From contig JBAYSY010000035.1 of NCBI GenBank assembly GCA_041675885.1, positions 1-30,239 on the forward strand: 30,239 bases of DNA, written 5' to 3'. Below the pieces are notes generated by a model. That model was not told the DNA's origin and did not search any database. It saw nothing but the letters and a program-made list of their open reading frames with translations. The translations under genes and the position numbers were made by a program. Origin of the DNA: JBAYSY01 sp041675885. Lineage in GTDB: Bacteria > Pseudomonadota > Alphaproteobacteria > Rhodobacterales > Rhodobacteraceae. Of this stretch, positions 14,539 to 22,584 are shown in pieces; position 1 is the first letter of the stretch; every line of letters begins with the position of its first letter.

Positions 14539-15264
14539 ATGCTGATCGGCATCCTTCAGACCGGCCACGCGCCCGCGGAACTCGCGGGTGAGAGTGGCGA
14601 CTATCCGGCGATGTTCTCGCGCCTGCTCGACGGGCACGGCTTCGTGTTCCGCGACTGGGCGGTGGTGGACATGGACTTTCCCGCCACCACCCGCGATGCC
14701 GACGGCTGGCTTATCACCGGCTCGCGCCACGGCACCTATGAGGACCACCCCTTCATCCCGCCCCTGGAGGATTTCATCCGCCGTGCCCATGACGACCGGG
14801 TGCCGCTGGTCGGCATCTGCTTCGGCCACCAGATCATCGCCCAGGCTCTGGGCGGGCGGGTCGAACGACATGCGGGCGGCTGGGCGGTCGGCCCCACGGA
14901 ATACGATTTCGGCGGCGAGAAGCTGGTGCTGAACGCATGGCACCGCGATCAGGTGGTGGCCACCCCGCCCGGGGCCGAGGTGATCGGCACCAACCCCTTC
15001 TGCATCAACGCGGCCCTTGCCTATGGCGACCGGGCGCTGAGCGTGCAGGCCCATCCCGAGTTCAGCGACGATTTCATCGCCGGGCTGATGCGGACCCGGG
15101 GCAAGGGCGTGGTGCCCGACGATCTGATGGCGGGCGCGGCGGCACGGCTGGGCACGCGGCTTGACCACGGCAAGGTGGCCGAACGCATCGCCGGTTTCTT
15201 CCGCCAGTTGCGGCACCCGGCCGGGGATCAGGCCGCGACCACGGGCGAGGCAGACCATGACTGA
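14539..15264 (+). CDS. Class I glutamine amidotransferase, GMP-synthase-like
   Basis: A 241-residue stand-alone glutaminase-type domain. The triad is C94 in VGICFGHQIIAQALGG with H172 and E174 in AQAHPEF-like sequence (VQAHPEFSDD). The N-terminus MLIGILQTGHAPAE and the segment WLITGSRHGTYED resemble GMP-synthase-like amidotransferases rather than typical PuuD. Its gene overlaps the next, a glutamine-synthetase-like ligase, by eight bases, and a FAD oxidase follows. The likely role by context is hydrolysis of a gamma-glutamyl amide, releasing glutamate, in amine or polyamine catabolism (the PuuD step). This is inference. An amidotransferase acting on another partner cannot be excluded. Confidence 0.85.
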   Translation: MLIGILQTGHAPAELAGESGDYPAMFSRLLDGHGFVFRDWAVVDMDFPATTRDADGWLITGSRHGTYEDHPFIPPLEDFIRRAHDDRVPLVGICFGHQIIAQALGGRVERHAGGWAVGPTEYDFGGEKLVLNAWHRDQVVATPPGAEVIGTNPFCINAALAYGDRALSVQAHPEFSDDFIAGLMRTRGKGVVPDDLMAGAAARLGTRLDHGKVAERIAGFFRQLRHPAGDQAATTGEADHD

Positions 15265-16618
15265 CCGCGACTGGACCGCGCAGCTTCCCGCCGCCGCGCA
15301 GGATTATATCGCCGGGCGCAGACTGGACGAGGTGGAATGCATCGTCCCCGACCTCGCCGGGGTGGCGCGGGGCAAGGCCATGCCCGCCTCCAAGTTCGGC
15401 CGTCAGGCCAAGTTCTACCTGCCCAACTCGATCTTCCTGCAAACCATCACCGGCGAATGGGCGGACAACCCCGAGGCCGCCTTCACCGAACCCGACATGA
15501 TCCTGGTGCCGGACTTCACCACCGCCACCGCCGCCCCCTGGACCGCCGACATCACGCTTCAGGTGATCCACGATGCGGTCGATCAGCAGGGCGTGCCGGT
15601 GCCGGTCAGCCCGCGCAACGTGCTGCGCCGTATGGTGGAGCTTTACGCCGCCGAGGGCTGGCGCCCCATCATCGCCCCCGAGATGGAATTCTACCTCGTC
15701 GCCCGCAACACCGACCCGAACATGCCGGTCGAGCCGCCGATCGGCCGCACCGGCCGCCGTGCCGCCGCGAAACAGGCCTATTCCATGAGCGCGGTCGATG
15801 AATACGGCAAGGTGGTGGACGACATCTACGACTTCGCCGAGGCGCAGGGGTTCGAGATCGACGGCATCCTGCAAGAGGGCGGCGCCGGGCAGCTGGAAAT
15901 CAACCTCCAGCACGGCGACCCGGTGGTGCTGGCCGACGAGATCTTCTATTTCAAGCGGCTGATCCGCGAGGCGGCGCTGCGGCACGACTGTTTCGCCACC
16001 TTCATGGCCAAGCCGATCGAGGGCGAGCCGGGCAGCGCCATGCACATCCACCATTCGGTGGTGGACATGGCGACCGGGCAGAACATCTTTTCCGCCCCGG
16101 ACGGGTCCGAGACCCCGGCCTTCATGCATTTCATCGCCGGGCTTCAGAACCACCTGCCCGCCGCCATCGCGCTGCTTGCGCCCTATGTGAACAGCTACCG
16201 CCGCTACGTCCCCGACTTCGCCGCGCCGATCAACCTCGAATGGGGACGCGACAACCGCACGACAGGGCTGCGGGTGCCGATCTCGGACACCCGTTCCCGC
16301 CGGGTCGAGAACCGGCTGGCCGGGATGGATTGCAACCCCTATCTGGGCTTCGCCGCCAGCCTTGCCTGCGGCTATCTCGGCCTCAAGGAGGCGCGGATGC
16401 CCCGCGCCGAATTCCTGGGCGACGCCTATATGGGAGATGACGAACTGCCGCTGAACCTGGGCGATGCGCTGGACCTGCTGGCCGAGGATACCGCGCTGCG
16501 CGAGGCGTTGGGCACCTCGTTCTGTGGTGTTTACGAAGCGGTCAAGCGCAACGAATATACCGAGTTCCTTCAGGTCATCAGCCCGTGGGAGCGCGAACAT
16601 CTGCTGCTGAACGTATGA
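15257..16618 (+). CDS. Glutamine-synthetase family gamma-glutamylamine ligase (PuuA-like)
   Basis: A 453-residue protein with the GS fold. The N-terminal beta-grasp is short. The catalytic part has EMEFYLV (E142, E144), LEINLQHGDPVVLADEIFYFKRLIRE, the metal/ATP segment GSAMHIHHSV and the arginine motif GRDNRTTGLRVP. The C-terminus WEREHLLLNV lacks the adenylylation loop region of GlnA-type enzymes, and the family of this length usually joins glutamate to an amine. Between an amidotransferase and a FAD amine oxidase it most likely makes a gamma-glutamyl polyamine, as PuuA does with putrescine. Substrates such as other amines are possible. It starts at ATG 15257, overlapping the upstream stop, and ends by ATGA overlap with the oxidase. 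Confidence 0.9.
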   Translation: MTDRDWTAQLPAAAQDYIAGRRLDEVECIVPDLAGVARGKAMPASKFGRQAKFYLPNSIFLQTITGEWADNPEAAFTEPDMILVPDFTTATAAPWTADITLQVIHDAVDQQGVPVPVSPRNVLRRMVELYAAEGWRPIIAPEMEFYLVARNTDPNMPVEPPIGRTGRRAAAKQAYSMSAVDEYGKVVDDIYDFAEAQGFEIDGILQEGGAGQLEINLQHGDPVVLADEIFYFKRLIREAALRHDCFATFMAKPIEGEPGSAMHIHHSVVDMATGQNIFSAPDGSETPAFMHFIAGLQNHLPAAIALLAPYVNSYRRYVPDFAAPINLEWGRDNRTTGLRVPISDTRSRRVENRLAGMDCNPYLGFAASLACGYLGLKEARMPRAEFLGDAYMGDDELPLNLGDALDLLAEDTALREALGTSFCGVYEAVKRNEYTEFLQVISPWEREHLLLNV

Positions 16619-17916
16619 ACCTGTTGTTCGCGAACGACCGCGCGGGGGAATATCCGGCCTCGTATTACGCAGCGACCGCCATGCCGCTTGGTCCGTTTGC
16701 GCCGCTTGCGGGGGCGGTGCAGGCGGATGTCTGCGTCATCGGCGCGGGCTATACCGGGCTGTCGGCGGCGCTGCATCTGGCGCAGGCCGGGCTGTCGGTG
16801 GTGCTGCTGGAAGCACATCGGGTGGGCTTCGGCGCTTCGGGGCGGAACGGCGGGCAGGTGGGGTCGGGCCAGCGGCTGGATCAGGACGAGTTGGAACGGA
16901 TCGCCGGGATCGACGATGCCCGCAGGCTCTGGGCACTGGCCGAGGAGGCGAAGGCGCTGGTAAAGACGCTGATCGCGGACCACGCCATGCCCTGCCCGCT
17001 CCGCCCCGGCGTGGCCCATGCCTGCCGGCACGATTCCGAGGTGCGCACGGCCCATGCCTATGCCGAGAAACTTTCCCGCGACTACGGCTACGACCTGATC
17101 GAGCCGCTCGACCGCGACGGCATAAGGGCGCTGATCGGCTCGGACGCTTACAAGGGCGGCGCGATCGACCGGGGCGCCAGGCATGTCCACCCGCTGAACT
17201 TCGCCAAGGGGCTGGCGCGGGCCGCCGCCGGGGCGGGCGCGGTGATCCACGAGCACAGCCACGTCACCCGGATCGACCACGGGCCACGCGCCACCGTCCA
17301 TACCGAGAAGGGCAGCGTCAGCGCCGGGCATGTCGTCCTTGCCTGCAACGGCTACCTGGGCGGGCTGGAGCCGCAGGTGGCGGCCCGGGTGATGCCGATC
17401 AACAATTTCATCATCGCCACCGAACCCCTGGGCGGGCGGGCGACCGAAATCCTGTCCGAGCCGGTGGCGGTCGCGGATACGAGGTTCGTGGTCAATTACT
17501 GGCGGCTGTCGGAGGACGGGCGGCTGCTGTTCGGCGGCGGCGAAAGCTACGGCTATCGCTTTCCCGACATCGTCAGGACCGTGCGCAGGCCGATGTTGCA
17601 GGTCTATCCGCAGCTTGCCGATGCGCGGATCGACCATGCATGGGGCGGCACGCTGGCGATCACCATGAACCGGCTGCCCTGTTTCGCCCGGCCGCATCCC
17701 AACGTGCTTTCGGCCTCGGGCTATTCCGGGCACGGGGTGGCGATGGCCACCATGGCGGGCAAGGTGCTGGCCGAGGCCGTCGCGGGCCGGGCCGGGCGGT
17801 TCGACCTGATGGCAGGGCTGCCGGCAGCGCGGTTTCCGGGCGGCGGTGCGCTGCGCTGGCCGCTTCTGGTGCTGGCGATGACCTGGTATTCCCTGCGCGA
17901 CCGGCTGGGCGTCTGA
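16615..17916 (+). CDS. FAD-dependent amine oxidoreductase (PuuB-like)
   Basis: A 433-residue DAO-type flavoprotein. The FAD-binding VCVIGAGYTGLSAALHLAQAG is at about residues 39-59 and ends with E67 at the second strand. GASGRNGGQVGSGQRLDQ is the signature seen in gamma-glutamylputrescine oxidase and related enzymes. The C-terminal substrate-domain motifs are RLLFGGGE, WGGTLAITMNRLP and SGYSGHGVAMATMAGK. By context it oxidises the gamma-glutamylated amine to the aldehyde with release of ammonia and H2O2. The aldehyde dehydrogenase (PuuC) is not in the window. The ATGA overlap with the ligase gene shows strict operon coupling. No terminator with T-run is seen in the 68 bases to phaR. Confidence 0.9.
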   Translation: MNLLFANDRAGEYPASYYAATAMPLGPFAPLAGAVQADVCVIGAGYTGLSAALHLAQAGLSVVLLEAHRVGFGASGRNGGQVGSGQRLDQDELERIAGIDDARRLWALAEEAKALVKTLIADHAMPCPLRPGVAHACRHDSEVRTAHAYAEKLSRDYGYDLIEPLDRDGIRALIGSDAYKGGAIDRGARHVHPLNFAKGLARAAAGAGAVIHEHSHVTRIDHGPRATVHTEKGSVSAGHVVLACNGYLGGLEPQVAARVMPINNFIIATEPLGGRATEILSEPVAVADTRFVVNYWRLSEDGRLLFGGGESYGYRFPDIVRTVRRPMLQVYPQLADARIDHAWGGTLAITMNRLPCFARPHPNVLSASGYSGHGVAMATMAGKVLAEAVAGRAGRFDLMAGLPAARFPGGGALRWPLLVLAMTWYSLRDRLGV

Positions 17917-17984
17917 GAGACCGTCCGATAATTCTACTCCGACGGGCATCTGATCCCGGCAGCGCGGGGCCGCCGGGGACAGGT

Positions 17985-18542
17985 TCAGAGTTTCGACAGT
18001 TTCGCCTGCAACTCGGCCAGTTGCTTCTTGATCTGCGCCAGTTCGTCCTTGTCGCCGCCTTCCCCGGACTCCCCCTTCTCGTCCGGGGCGGTGGTGCCGG
18101 GCCAGTTGCCGCCCATCATGGTCTTGAGGAACGTCTCCTGCTGGCGTTTCATCGCCTCGAACCCGGGCATTCCGACCATGGGGTTCGGAAGGGTGCCAAG
18201 GTTCTCCATCATCTTCGACTGGCCGTCGCGCAGCATCTCGAAGGACATGGCAAGGAACTGCGGCACCACGCTGTTGACCTCGGTCGTGTAGCTGCGCACC
18301 AGGTCGGTAAGCACGTTGATCGGCAGCACCGATTCGCCCTTGGATTCATGTTCGGCGATGATCTGGAGCAGGTATTGCCGGGTCAGGTCGTCGCCCGACT
18401 TGAGGTCGATGATCTGCACCTCGCGCCCCTCGCGGATGAAACCCGCGATATCCTCAAGCGTGACGTAATCGCTGGTCTCGGTGTTGTAGAGGCGCCGACT
18501 GGCGTATCGCTTGACCAACAGCGGCTTGTCGGTATCGGCCAT
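17985..18542 (-). CDS. phaR: Polyhydroxyalkanoate synthesis repressor PhaR
   Basis: A 185-residue DNA- and PHB-binding regulator. The N-terminal DNA-binding domain has the family signature LLVKRYASRRLYNTETSDYVTLEDIAGFIREG, followed by the PHB-accumulation regulator domain (LTRQYLLQIIAEHESKGE, LPINVLTDLVRSY). A short Gly/Glu linker leads to a C-terminal coiled coil, DELAQIKKQLAELQAKLSKL. In known systems it represses phaP and itself and is released when it binds nascent PHB. The start at 18542 has GGGAGGAAGG upstream; a start at 18569 would lack it. It is last in the phaC-phaP-phaR order but has its own leader after the phaP terminator. Confidence 0.95.
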   Translation of the reverse strand: MADTDKPLLVKRYASRRLYNTETSDYVTLEDIAGFIREGREVQIIDLKSGDDLTRQYLLQIIAEHESKGESVLPINVLTDLVRSYTTEVNSVVPQFLAMSFEMLRDGQSKMMENLGTLPNPMVGMPGFEAMKRQQETFLKTMMGGNWPGTTAPDEKGESGEGGDKDELAQIKKQLAELQAKLSKL

Positions 18543-18606
18543 CGGCCTTCCTCCCGGATCATGTTGCACCTGCCGAAAAGCCTAGGCGAGCGCAGAAAAA
18601 AAAGAA

Positions 18607-18697
18607 AGCAATGTCTGTTGATCGTGCGGGCGGCTTTGCGACAGAGGGCGAAAGTTCCGCTCCGGACGCCCTGCCCCCTGCCGATCGACAGGCGCCG
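18607..18697 (+). repeat. Intergenic repeat, deletion derivative E
   Basis: This short segment joins both outer ends of element B without its core. TGTCTG...CGTG..GG.CGGCTTTGC (18612-18639) matches one end and ACAGAGGGC matches the left arm. GGGCGAAAGTTCCGCTCC and CTGCCCCCTGCCGATCGACAGGC (about 18646-18692) match the other end base for base with scattered changes. It lies between the phaP terminator and the phaR leader. Confidence 0.6.
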
Positions 18698-18699
18698 CC

Positions 18700-18729
18700 A
18701 AAAAGAAAGGGCGGGCATGAAGCCCGCCC
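18700..18729 (-). terminator. Intrinsic terminator of phaP
   Basis: On the minus strand, GGGCGGGC-TTCAT-GCCCGCCC (18709-18729) is followed directly by TTTCTTTTT (18700-18708). This is the clearest intrinsic terminator in the window. It begins 65 bases past the phaP stop and separates phaP from phaR. Confidence 0.85.
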
Positions 18730-18793
18730 CGTCCGCGTGGGGTTCCCATGGGAGGAGGGAGGAGCGGGAACCCCCGCGGCCGTTCCTTGCCGC

Positions 18794-19243
18794 TTATTTC
18801 GCGGCGGTCGCGGCTTTCTTCGCGGCCGTGGTCACGTCGGCAGTGGCTTTCTTCACCGCGGCGGTCGCGTCTTCCGAGATGTCCTTGCCGGCGGCAAGCA
18901 TCAGTTCGACGGTTTCGATCTGCACTTTCTTCGCGACTTCGGCGAAGGCGGCCATGTTCTCGGCGGCCATTTCGGCAGCGGCCGAAGCGAAGTCGGTCGC
19001 GGCTTTCGAGTAGTCGGCCGGGTCGGTCTTGGCCTTGGAGGCATCGCCCAGGCGGGACAGGGTGTCCCGGGTCCACTTCGAGGTGATCTCGGTCGATTTC
19101 TCGGCGGCTTCGATGGCGACCTTGCTCATTTTCTCGGCAAGCGCGGCCTGGGTCTTGAAGGCTTCCTGCGCACCGGCGGTGTCAACCGGGAACGCGGCGA
19201 AGAAGTCCTGAACCGATTTGGTGAATTCGTTGGTCTTGGCCAT
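18794..19243 (-). CDS. phaP: Phasin (PHB granule-associated protein)
   Basis: A 149-residue, alanine-rich, almost entirely helical protein that coats PHB granules. The N-terminal MAKTNEFTKSVQDFFAAFPVDTAGAQEAFKTQ and the helical phasin core (EITSKWTRDTLSRLGDASKAK, AAAEMAAENMAAFAEVAKKVQIETVELML) are typical of Rhodobacterales phasins. The tail (AAVKKATADVTTAAKKAATAAK) is Lys/Ala-rich, as in phasins that may also touch DNA. The start at 19243 has AGGAG about nine bases upstream. A strong promoter with TGC-rich repeats precedes it, consistent with tight PhaR control and high expression, and a strong terminator follows. Confidence 0.95.
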   Translation of the reverse strand: MAKTNEFTKSVQDFFAAFPVDTAGAQEAFKTQAALAEKMSKVAIEAAEKSTEITSKWTRDTLSRLGDASKAKTDPADYSKAATDFASAAAEMAAENMAAFAEVAKKVQIETVELMLAAGKDISEDATAAVKKATADVTTAAKKAATAAK

Positions 19244-19293
19244 GACATGTGTCTCCTGTGATCTGGTGCGGGCGCGTTTCTGCGTCTGCAACA

Positions 19294-19345
19294 CAGATAC
19301 ACGCCGCAGCGCAGCATTTCAAGGGGGCAATGCCGCAGCGCAGCA
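19294..19345 (-). promoter_or_regulatory. phaP promoter with candidate PhaR operators
   Basis: On the minus strand, TTGAAA (19317-19322), a 17-base spacer and TATCTG (19294-19299) form a good promoter about 50 bases above the phaP start. The 14-mer GCCGCAGCGCAGCA (plus strand) occurs twice. One copy fills the spacer (19303-19316) and the other lies just upstream of the -35 (19332-19345), 29 bases apart. Blocking by a repressor on these sites is the obvious reading, and PhaR is known to prefer TGC-rich repeats near phaP. The link to PhaR is inferred. Confidence 0.7.
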
Positions 19346-19379
19346 AAAAAATGCCAAGGGCCGGAAAGCCGCCGGAAAT

Positions 19380-21173
19380 TCAGACCTCGGGAACCGCCAC
19401 CACATAGGTGCCGGGCGCCGGACACAGCACCGGGTTGGTCGAATCACCCGGAACCCGCGCCGCGACCTTCGCGCCCGAGCGTTTCGCCAGCCATTTGCCC
19501 CAGACCGGCCACCACGACGCCTTCTCGTAGGCCGCCGCCGCCTGCCACTCCTCGGGCGTCGTCAGCGGGGCATCGCTGGTGTAATGGCCGTATTTGCCCT
19601 TGGAGGGCGGGTTGACGATCCCGGCGATATGGCCCGATTCCGACAGGATGAAGGTCTTGTCCTTCGATCCGAACTGGCGGATGCCGTTGAACGACGCCTT
19701 CCACGCGGCGATATGGTCGGTCTCGCAGGCAACGGCGCAGACCGGCAGCCTGACATCGCCGATGCTCACCGGCTCGCCATCCACGGCAAAACCGTCCCGG
19801 GCAAAGCGGTCCTCCTGACACAGGCCGCGCAGATATTCCATCGCCATCTTCGCGGGCAGGTTGGTGCCGTCGCCGTTCCAGTAGAGCAGATCGAAGGCGG
19901 GCGGGGCCTCGCCCATCATGTAGCTGCGGATCGCGGGCTGATAGATCAGGTCGTTCGAACGCAGGAACGAGAAGGTCCGCGCCATGATCCGGCTGGGCAG
20001 ATAGCCGCGCGCCTCGACCTCGCGTTCGATCCCGTCCACGAAATCGTCGGTCAGGAAGGGCGCGAACTCGCCCTGATCGGAAAAATCGGTCAGCGTAGTG
20101 AAGAAGGTGGCGGACTTGACCGAGCTGTCGCCGCGCTTCTGCATCATGGCCAGCGTGAGCGCCAGCGTGGTGCCCGCGATGCAATAGCCCACCGCGTTCA
20201 CCTTGTCTTCGCCGGTGATGCGGCGCACCTCGTCGATGGCGGCGAGGTAGCCTTCCTGGATATAGTCGTCGATGCCGGTGTCGCGGTAGCTGGCGTCGGG
20301 GTTCACCCAGCTTACCACGAACAGGGTGAAGCCCTGATCGACGATCCACTTGATCAGGCTGTTCTGCGGCTTGAGGTCGAGGATATAGAACTTGTTGATC
20401 CATGGCGGAAAGATCAGCAGCGGGGTGCGGTGCACCTTTTCGGTGGTCGGCGCATACTGGATCAGTTCCAGCATCCGGTTGCGGAACACCACCGAACCCT
20501 CGGTCGCGCCGATGTTGCCGCCCACGCGGAAGGCGCCGGGGTCGGAAAGCGTCACCAGCAATTCGCCGTCATTGGCCTCGATATCGCGCACGAGGTTTTC
20601 CAGCCCCCTGACCAGCGATTCGCCCTCGGTCTCGACCGCGCGTTCCAGCGCATCGGGGTTGGTGCCGAAGAAATTGGTCGGCGCCATCATGTCCACGATC
20701 TGCCGCGAGAAATATTCGATCCGCTGACGGTCCTTCGGGTCAAGCCCGTCAAGCCCCGCCACCGCCTGGCCGATCGCCTCGGCATTGCGCAGGTATTGCT
20801 GTTTGAGCAGGCTGAAATAGGGGTGGCTGTCCCACAGCGGGTTTGCAAAGCGCCGGTCCTTCGGCCCGTTTCCGGCCGGGACGGACAGCTTGCCCTGCGC
20901 CAGCGCCTGTTGCACCTCGGCATAATGCTGCAACGTCTTGCCCCAGTAGGCGACCTGCTGTTCCACCAGCTTTGCGGGGTTCGTCATCATTTCGGACATA
21001 TAGGCGGCGGCGGCCTTGGCGAAGACATCGGGGCCGGGTGCGGACAGCGCCGGGTCGGCCACCCCGCGCTGCGACAGGGCCGCGACCATCCGCTGGGTCA
21101 GTTCCTCGATCCGGGCCAGATTGGCCGCCAGACGGTCGGAGGACGCACCTTCTTCGCGATCACTTGTTGCCAT
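19380..21173 (-). CDS. phaC: Class I poly-3-hydroxybutyrate synthase
   Basis: A 597-residue alpha/beta-hydrolase-fold polymerase that links 3-hydroxybutyryl-CoA units into PHB on the granule surface. The lipase-box-like motif is GYCIAGT with nucleophile C331. The other catalytic residues are D486 in CETDHIAAW and H515 in SGHIAGIVNPP. The N-terminal region (AKLVEQQVAYWG, RFANPLWDSHPYFSLLKQQYL) and conserved PPWINKFYILDL, VSWVNPD and FPAKMAMEYLR-like stretches identify class I. Length is normal and no PhaE partner is expected. GGGGGGA lies about ten bases before the ATG at 21173. phaP follows 136 bases downstream and phaZ diverges 101 bases upstream. Confidence 0.97.
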   Translation of the reverse strand: MATSDREEGASSDRLAANLARIEELTQRMVAALSQRGVADPALSAPGPDVFAKAAAAYMSEMMTNPAKLVEQQVAYWGKTLQHYAEVQQALAQGKLSVPAGNGPKDRRFANPLWDSHPYFSLLKQQYLRNAEAIGQAVAGLDGLDPKDRQRIEYFSRQIVDMMAPTNFFGTNPDALERAVETEGESLVRGLENLVRDIEANDGELLVTLSDPGAFRVGGNIGATEGSVVFRNRMLELIQYAPTTEKVHRTPLLIFPPWINKFYILDLKPQNSLIKWIVDQGFTLFVVSWVNPDASYRDTGIDDYIQEGYLAAIDEVRRITGEDKVNAVGYCIAGTTLALTLAMMQKRGDSSVKSATFFTTLTDFSDQGEFAPFLTDDFVDGIEREVEARGYLPSRIMARTFSFLRSNDLIYQPAIRSYMMGEAPPAFDLLYWNGDGTNLPAKMAMEYLRGLCQEDRFARDGFAVDGEPVSIGDVRLPVCAVACETDHIAAWKASFNGIRQFGSKDKTFILSESGHIAGIVNPPSKGKYGHYTSDAPLTTPEEWQAAAAYEKASWWPVWGKWLAKRSGAKVAARVPGDSTNPVLCPAPGTYVVAVPEV

Positions 21174-21181
21174 GATGATTT

Positions 21182-21238
21182 TTCCCCCCTAGTTTGCTTT
21201 CGCAGCATAACGTCGCCTGACTTGGGGGGGAAGCGACG
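21182..21238. promoter_or_regulatory. phaC-phaZ divergent control region
   Basis: This 101-base gap has two overlapping inverted repeats. TTCCCCCC (21182-21189) pairs with GGGGGGAA (21225-21232), and CGTCGC (21211-21216) pairs with GCGACG (21233-21238). On the phaC strand the GGGGGGAA next to the start codon is its ribosome site, and the pairing partner lies in the loop of the second stem. CGCAGCA at 21201-21207 (TGCTGCG on the phaC strand) repeats the heptamer found in the phaP operator, so PhaR may also act here. No convincing -35/-10 pair was found on either strand. Confidence 0.4.
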
Positions 21239-21274
21239 CAAGCGCCGGGGTCCCTCCCGGGTTATGGAGACGCG

Positions 21275-22549
21275 ATGAAGTATATGGTGACCTACGACCT
21301 GATGGAAAGTGCGCGCAACACCAACGAGTGGCTGGGCGCATCGGCACGGGCGCTTGCCTCCTACCCGATATTCGGGCTGGTGCCGCATCCGATGTTCAAG
21401 GTGATGTCCGCCTGGGGCCGGGTGACCGAGCGCAGTTTCGCGCGCATGGTCATCAAGCCCGACTGGGGCGTGCGCACCGTGGTGGGCGACGACGGGCGCG
21501 ATCATCTGGTCAGCATGGAAACCATCGTGTCCCGCCCCTTCGGCGATCTTGTCCAGTTCAGCGTCGCGAACCGCCCGCCCAAGCCGCGCCGGGTTCTGCT
21601 GGTCGCGCCGATGTCGGGGCATTATGCCACGCTTCTGCGTTCCACCGCCGCCAGCCTGCTGCCGGATTGCGAAGTCTTTGTGACCGACTGGCACAATGCC
21701 CGTGACATTCCGGTTTCGGCGGGCAAGTTCGACGTCGAGGACTATACGCTCTACCTCGTCGATTTCATGCGTGCGCTGGGGCCGGATACCCATGTGGTCG
21801 CGGTCTGCCAGCCGGTGCCGCTGGCGCTGGCCGCCACCGCCTATCTTGCGGATGAGGAACCCGCCGCCCAGCCGCGCAGCCTGACGCTGATCGGCGGGCC
21901 GGTCGATCCGGACGCCACGCCCACCGAGGTGACCGACTTCGGCCGCCGGGTGACGATGGGCCAGCTGGAACACCTGGCGATTCAGCGGGTCGGGTTCAAA
22001 TATGCGGGCGCCGGGCGGATGGTCTATCCGGGTCTTCTGCAACTGGCCTCTTTCATGTCCATGAACGCCGAGCGTCACAGCAAGGCATTCGCCGACAAGA
22101 TCACCGCCGCCGCCAAGGGCGAGGACCGCGAGCGCGACTCGCACAACCGGTTCTATGACGAATATCTCTCGGTGATGGACATGACGGCCGAGTTCTACCT
22201 TTCGACGGTCGAACGTATCTTCAAGGAGCGCGAGATCGCGCGCAACGATTTCGTCGTGGCGGGCAAGCAGGTCGATATGGGCGCCATCACCCGGGTCGCG
22301 GTCATGACGGTCGAGGGCGCGAACGACGACATATCCGCCCCCGGCCAGTGCAGCGCGGCGCTGGGGCTTTGCACCGGGGTGCCCGACAGCATGAAGGCCA
22401 CCCATATCGAGCCCGGCGCCGGGCATTACGGCATCTTCGCCGGGCGAAGCTGGCGCAACAACATCCGCCCGCTGGTGCTCGACTTCATCGACGCCAATTC
22501 CGGCAGCACCCGCCGGGGCGGCAAACGGGGCAGGCTGAAGGCGGTCTGA
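21275..22549 (+). CDS. phaZ: Intracellular PHB depolymerase
   Basis: A 424-residue cytosolic enzyme degrading native PHB granules. The family is recognised by MKYMVTYDLMESARNTNEWLGA, KPDWGV, and VLLVAPMSGHYATLLRSTAASLL. VAVCQPVPLALAA carries the cysteine nucleophile in place of a lipase-box serine. Further motifs are TLIGGPVDPDATPTEVTDF, NRFYDEYLSVMDMTAEFYLSTVERIF and the C-terminal His region HIEPGAGHYGIFAGRSWR. Length is as expected. It diverges from phaC, giving the organism polymer synthesis and mobilisation from one control region. ATGGAGACGCG just upstream holds a GGAG six bases before the start. Confidence 0.95.
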   Translation: MKYMVTYDLMESARNTNEWLGASARALASYPIFGLVPHPMFKVMSAWGRVTERSFARMVIKPDWGVRTVVGDDGRDHLVSMETIVSRPFGDLVQFSVANRPPKPRRVLLVAPMSGHYATLLRSTAASLLPDCEVFVTDWHNARDIPVSAGKFDVEDYTLYLVDFMRALGPDTHVVAVCQPVPLALAATAYLADEEPAAQPRSLTLIGGPVDPDATPTEVTDFGRRVTMGQLEHLAIQRVGFKYAGAGRMVYPGLLQLASFMSMNAERHSKAFADKITAAAKGEDRERDSHNRFYDEYLSVMDMTAEFYLSTVERIFKEREIARNDFVVAGKQVDMGAITRVAVMTVEGANDDISAPGQCSAALGLCTGVPDSMKATHIEPGAGHYGIFAGRSWRNNIRPLVLDFIDANSGSTRRGGKRGRLKAV

Positions 22550-22584
22550 AAACGGTCTCAAGGCGGGGGCGGGGGCGGACCCGC

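Noticed and set aside
17917..17984. Terminator between the FAD oxidase gene and phaR (convergent)
   Set aside because: Only short GC symmetries without a T-tract are present, so I cannot support a specific site.
18543..18606. A promoter for phaR (TTGCTT then GCCTAG)
   Set aside because: The -10 is poor and the long T-run makes chance matches easy. Not listed as a feature.
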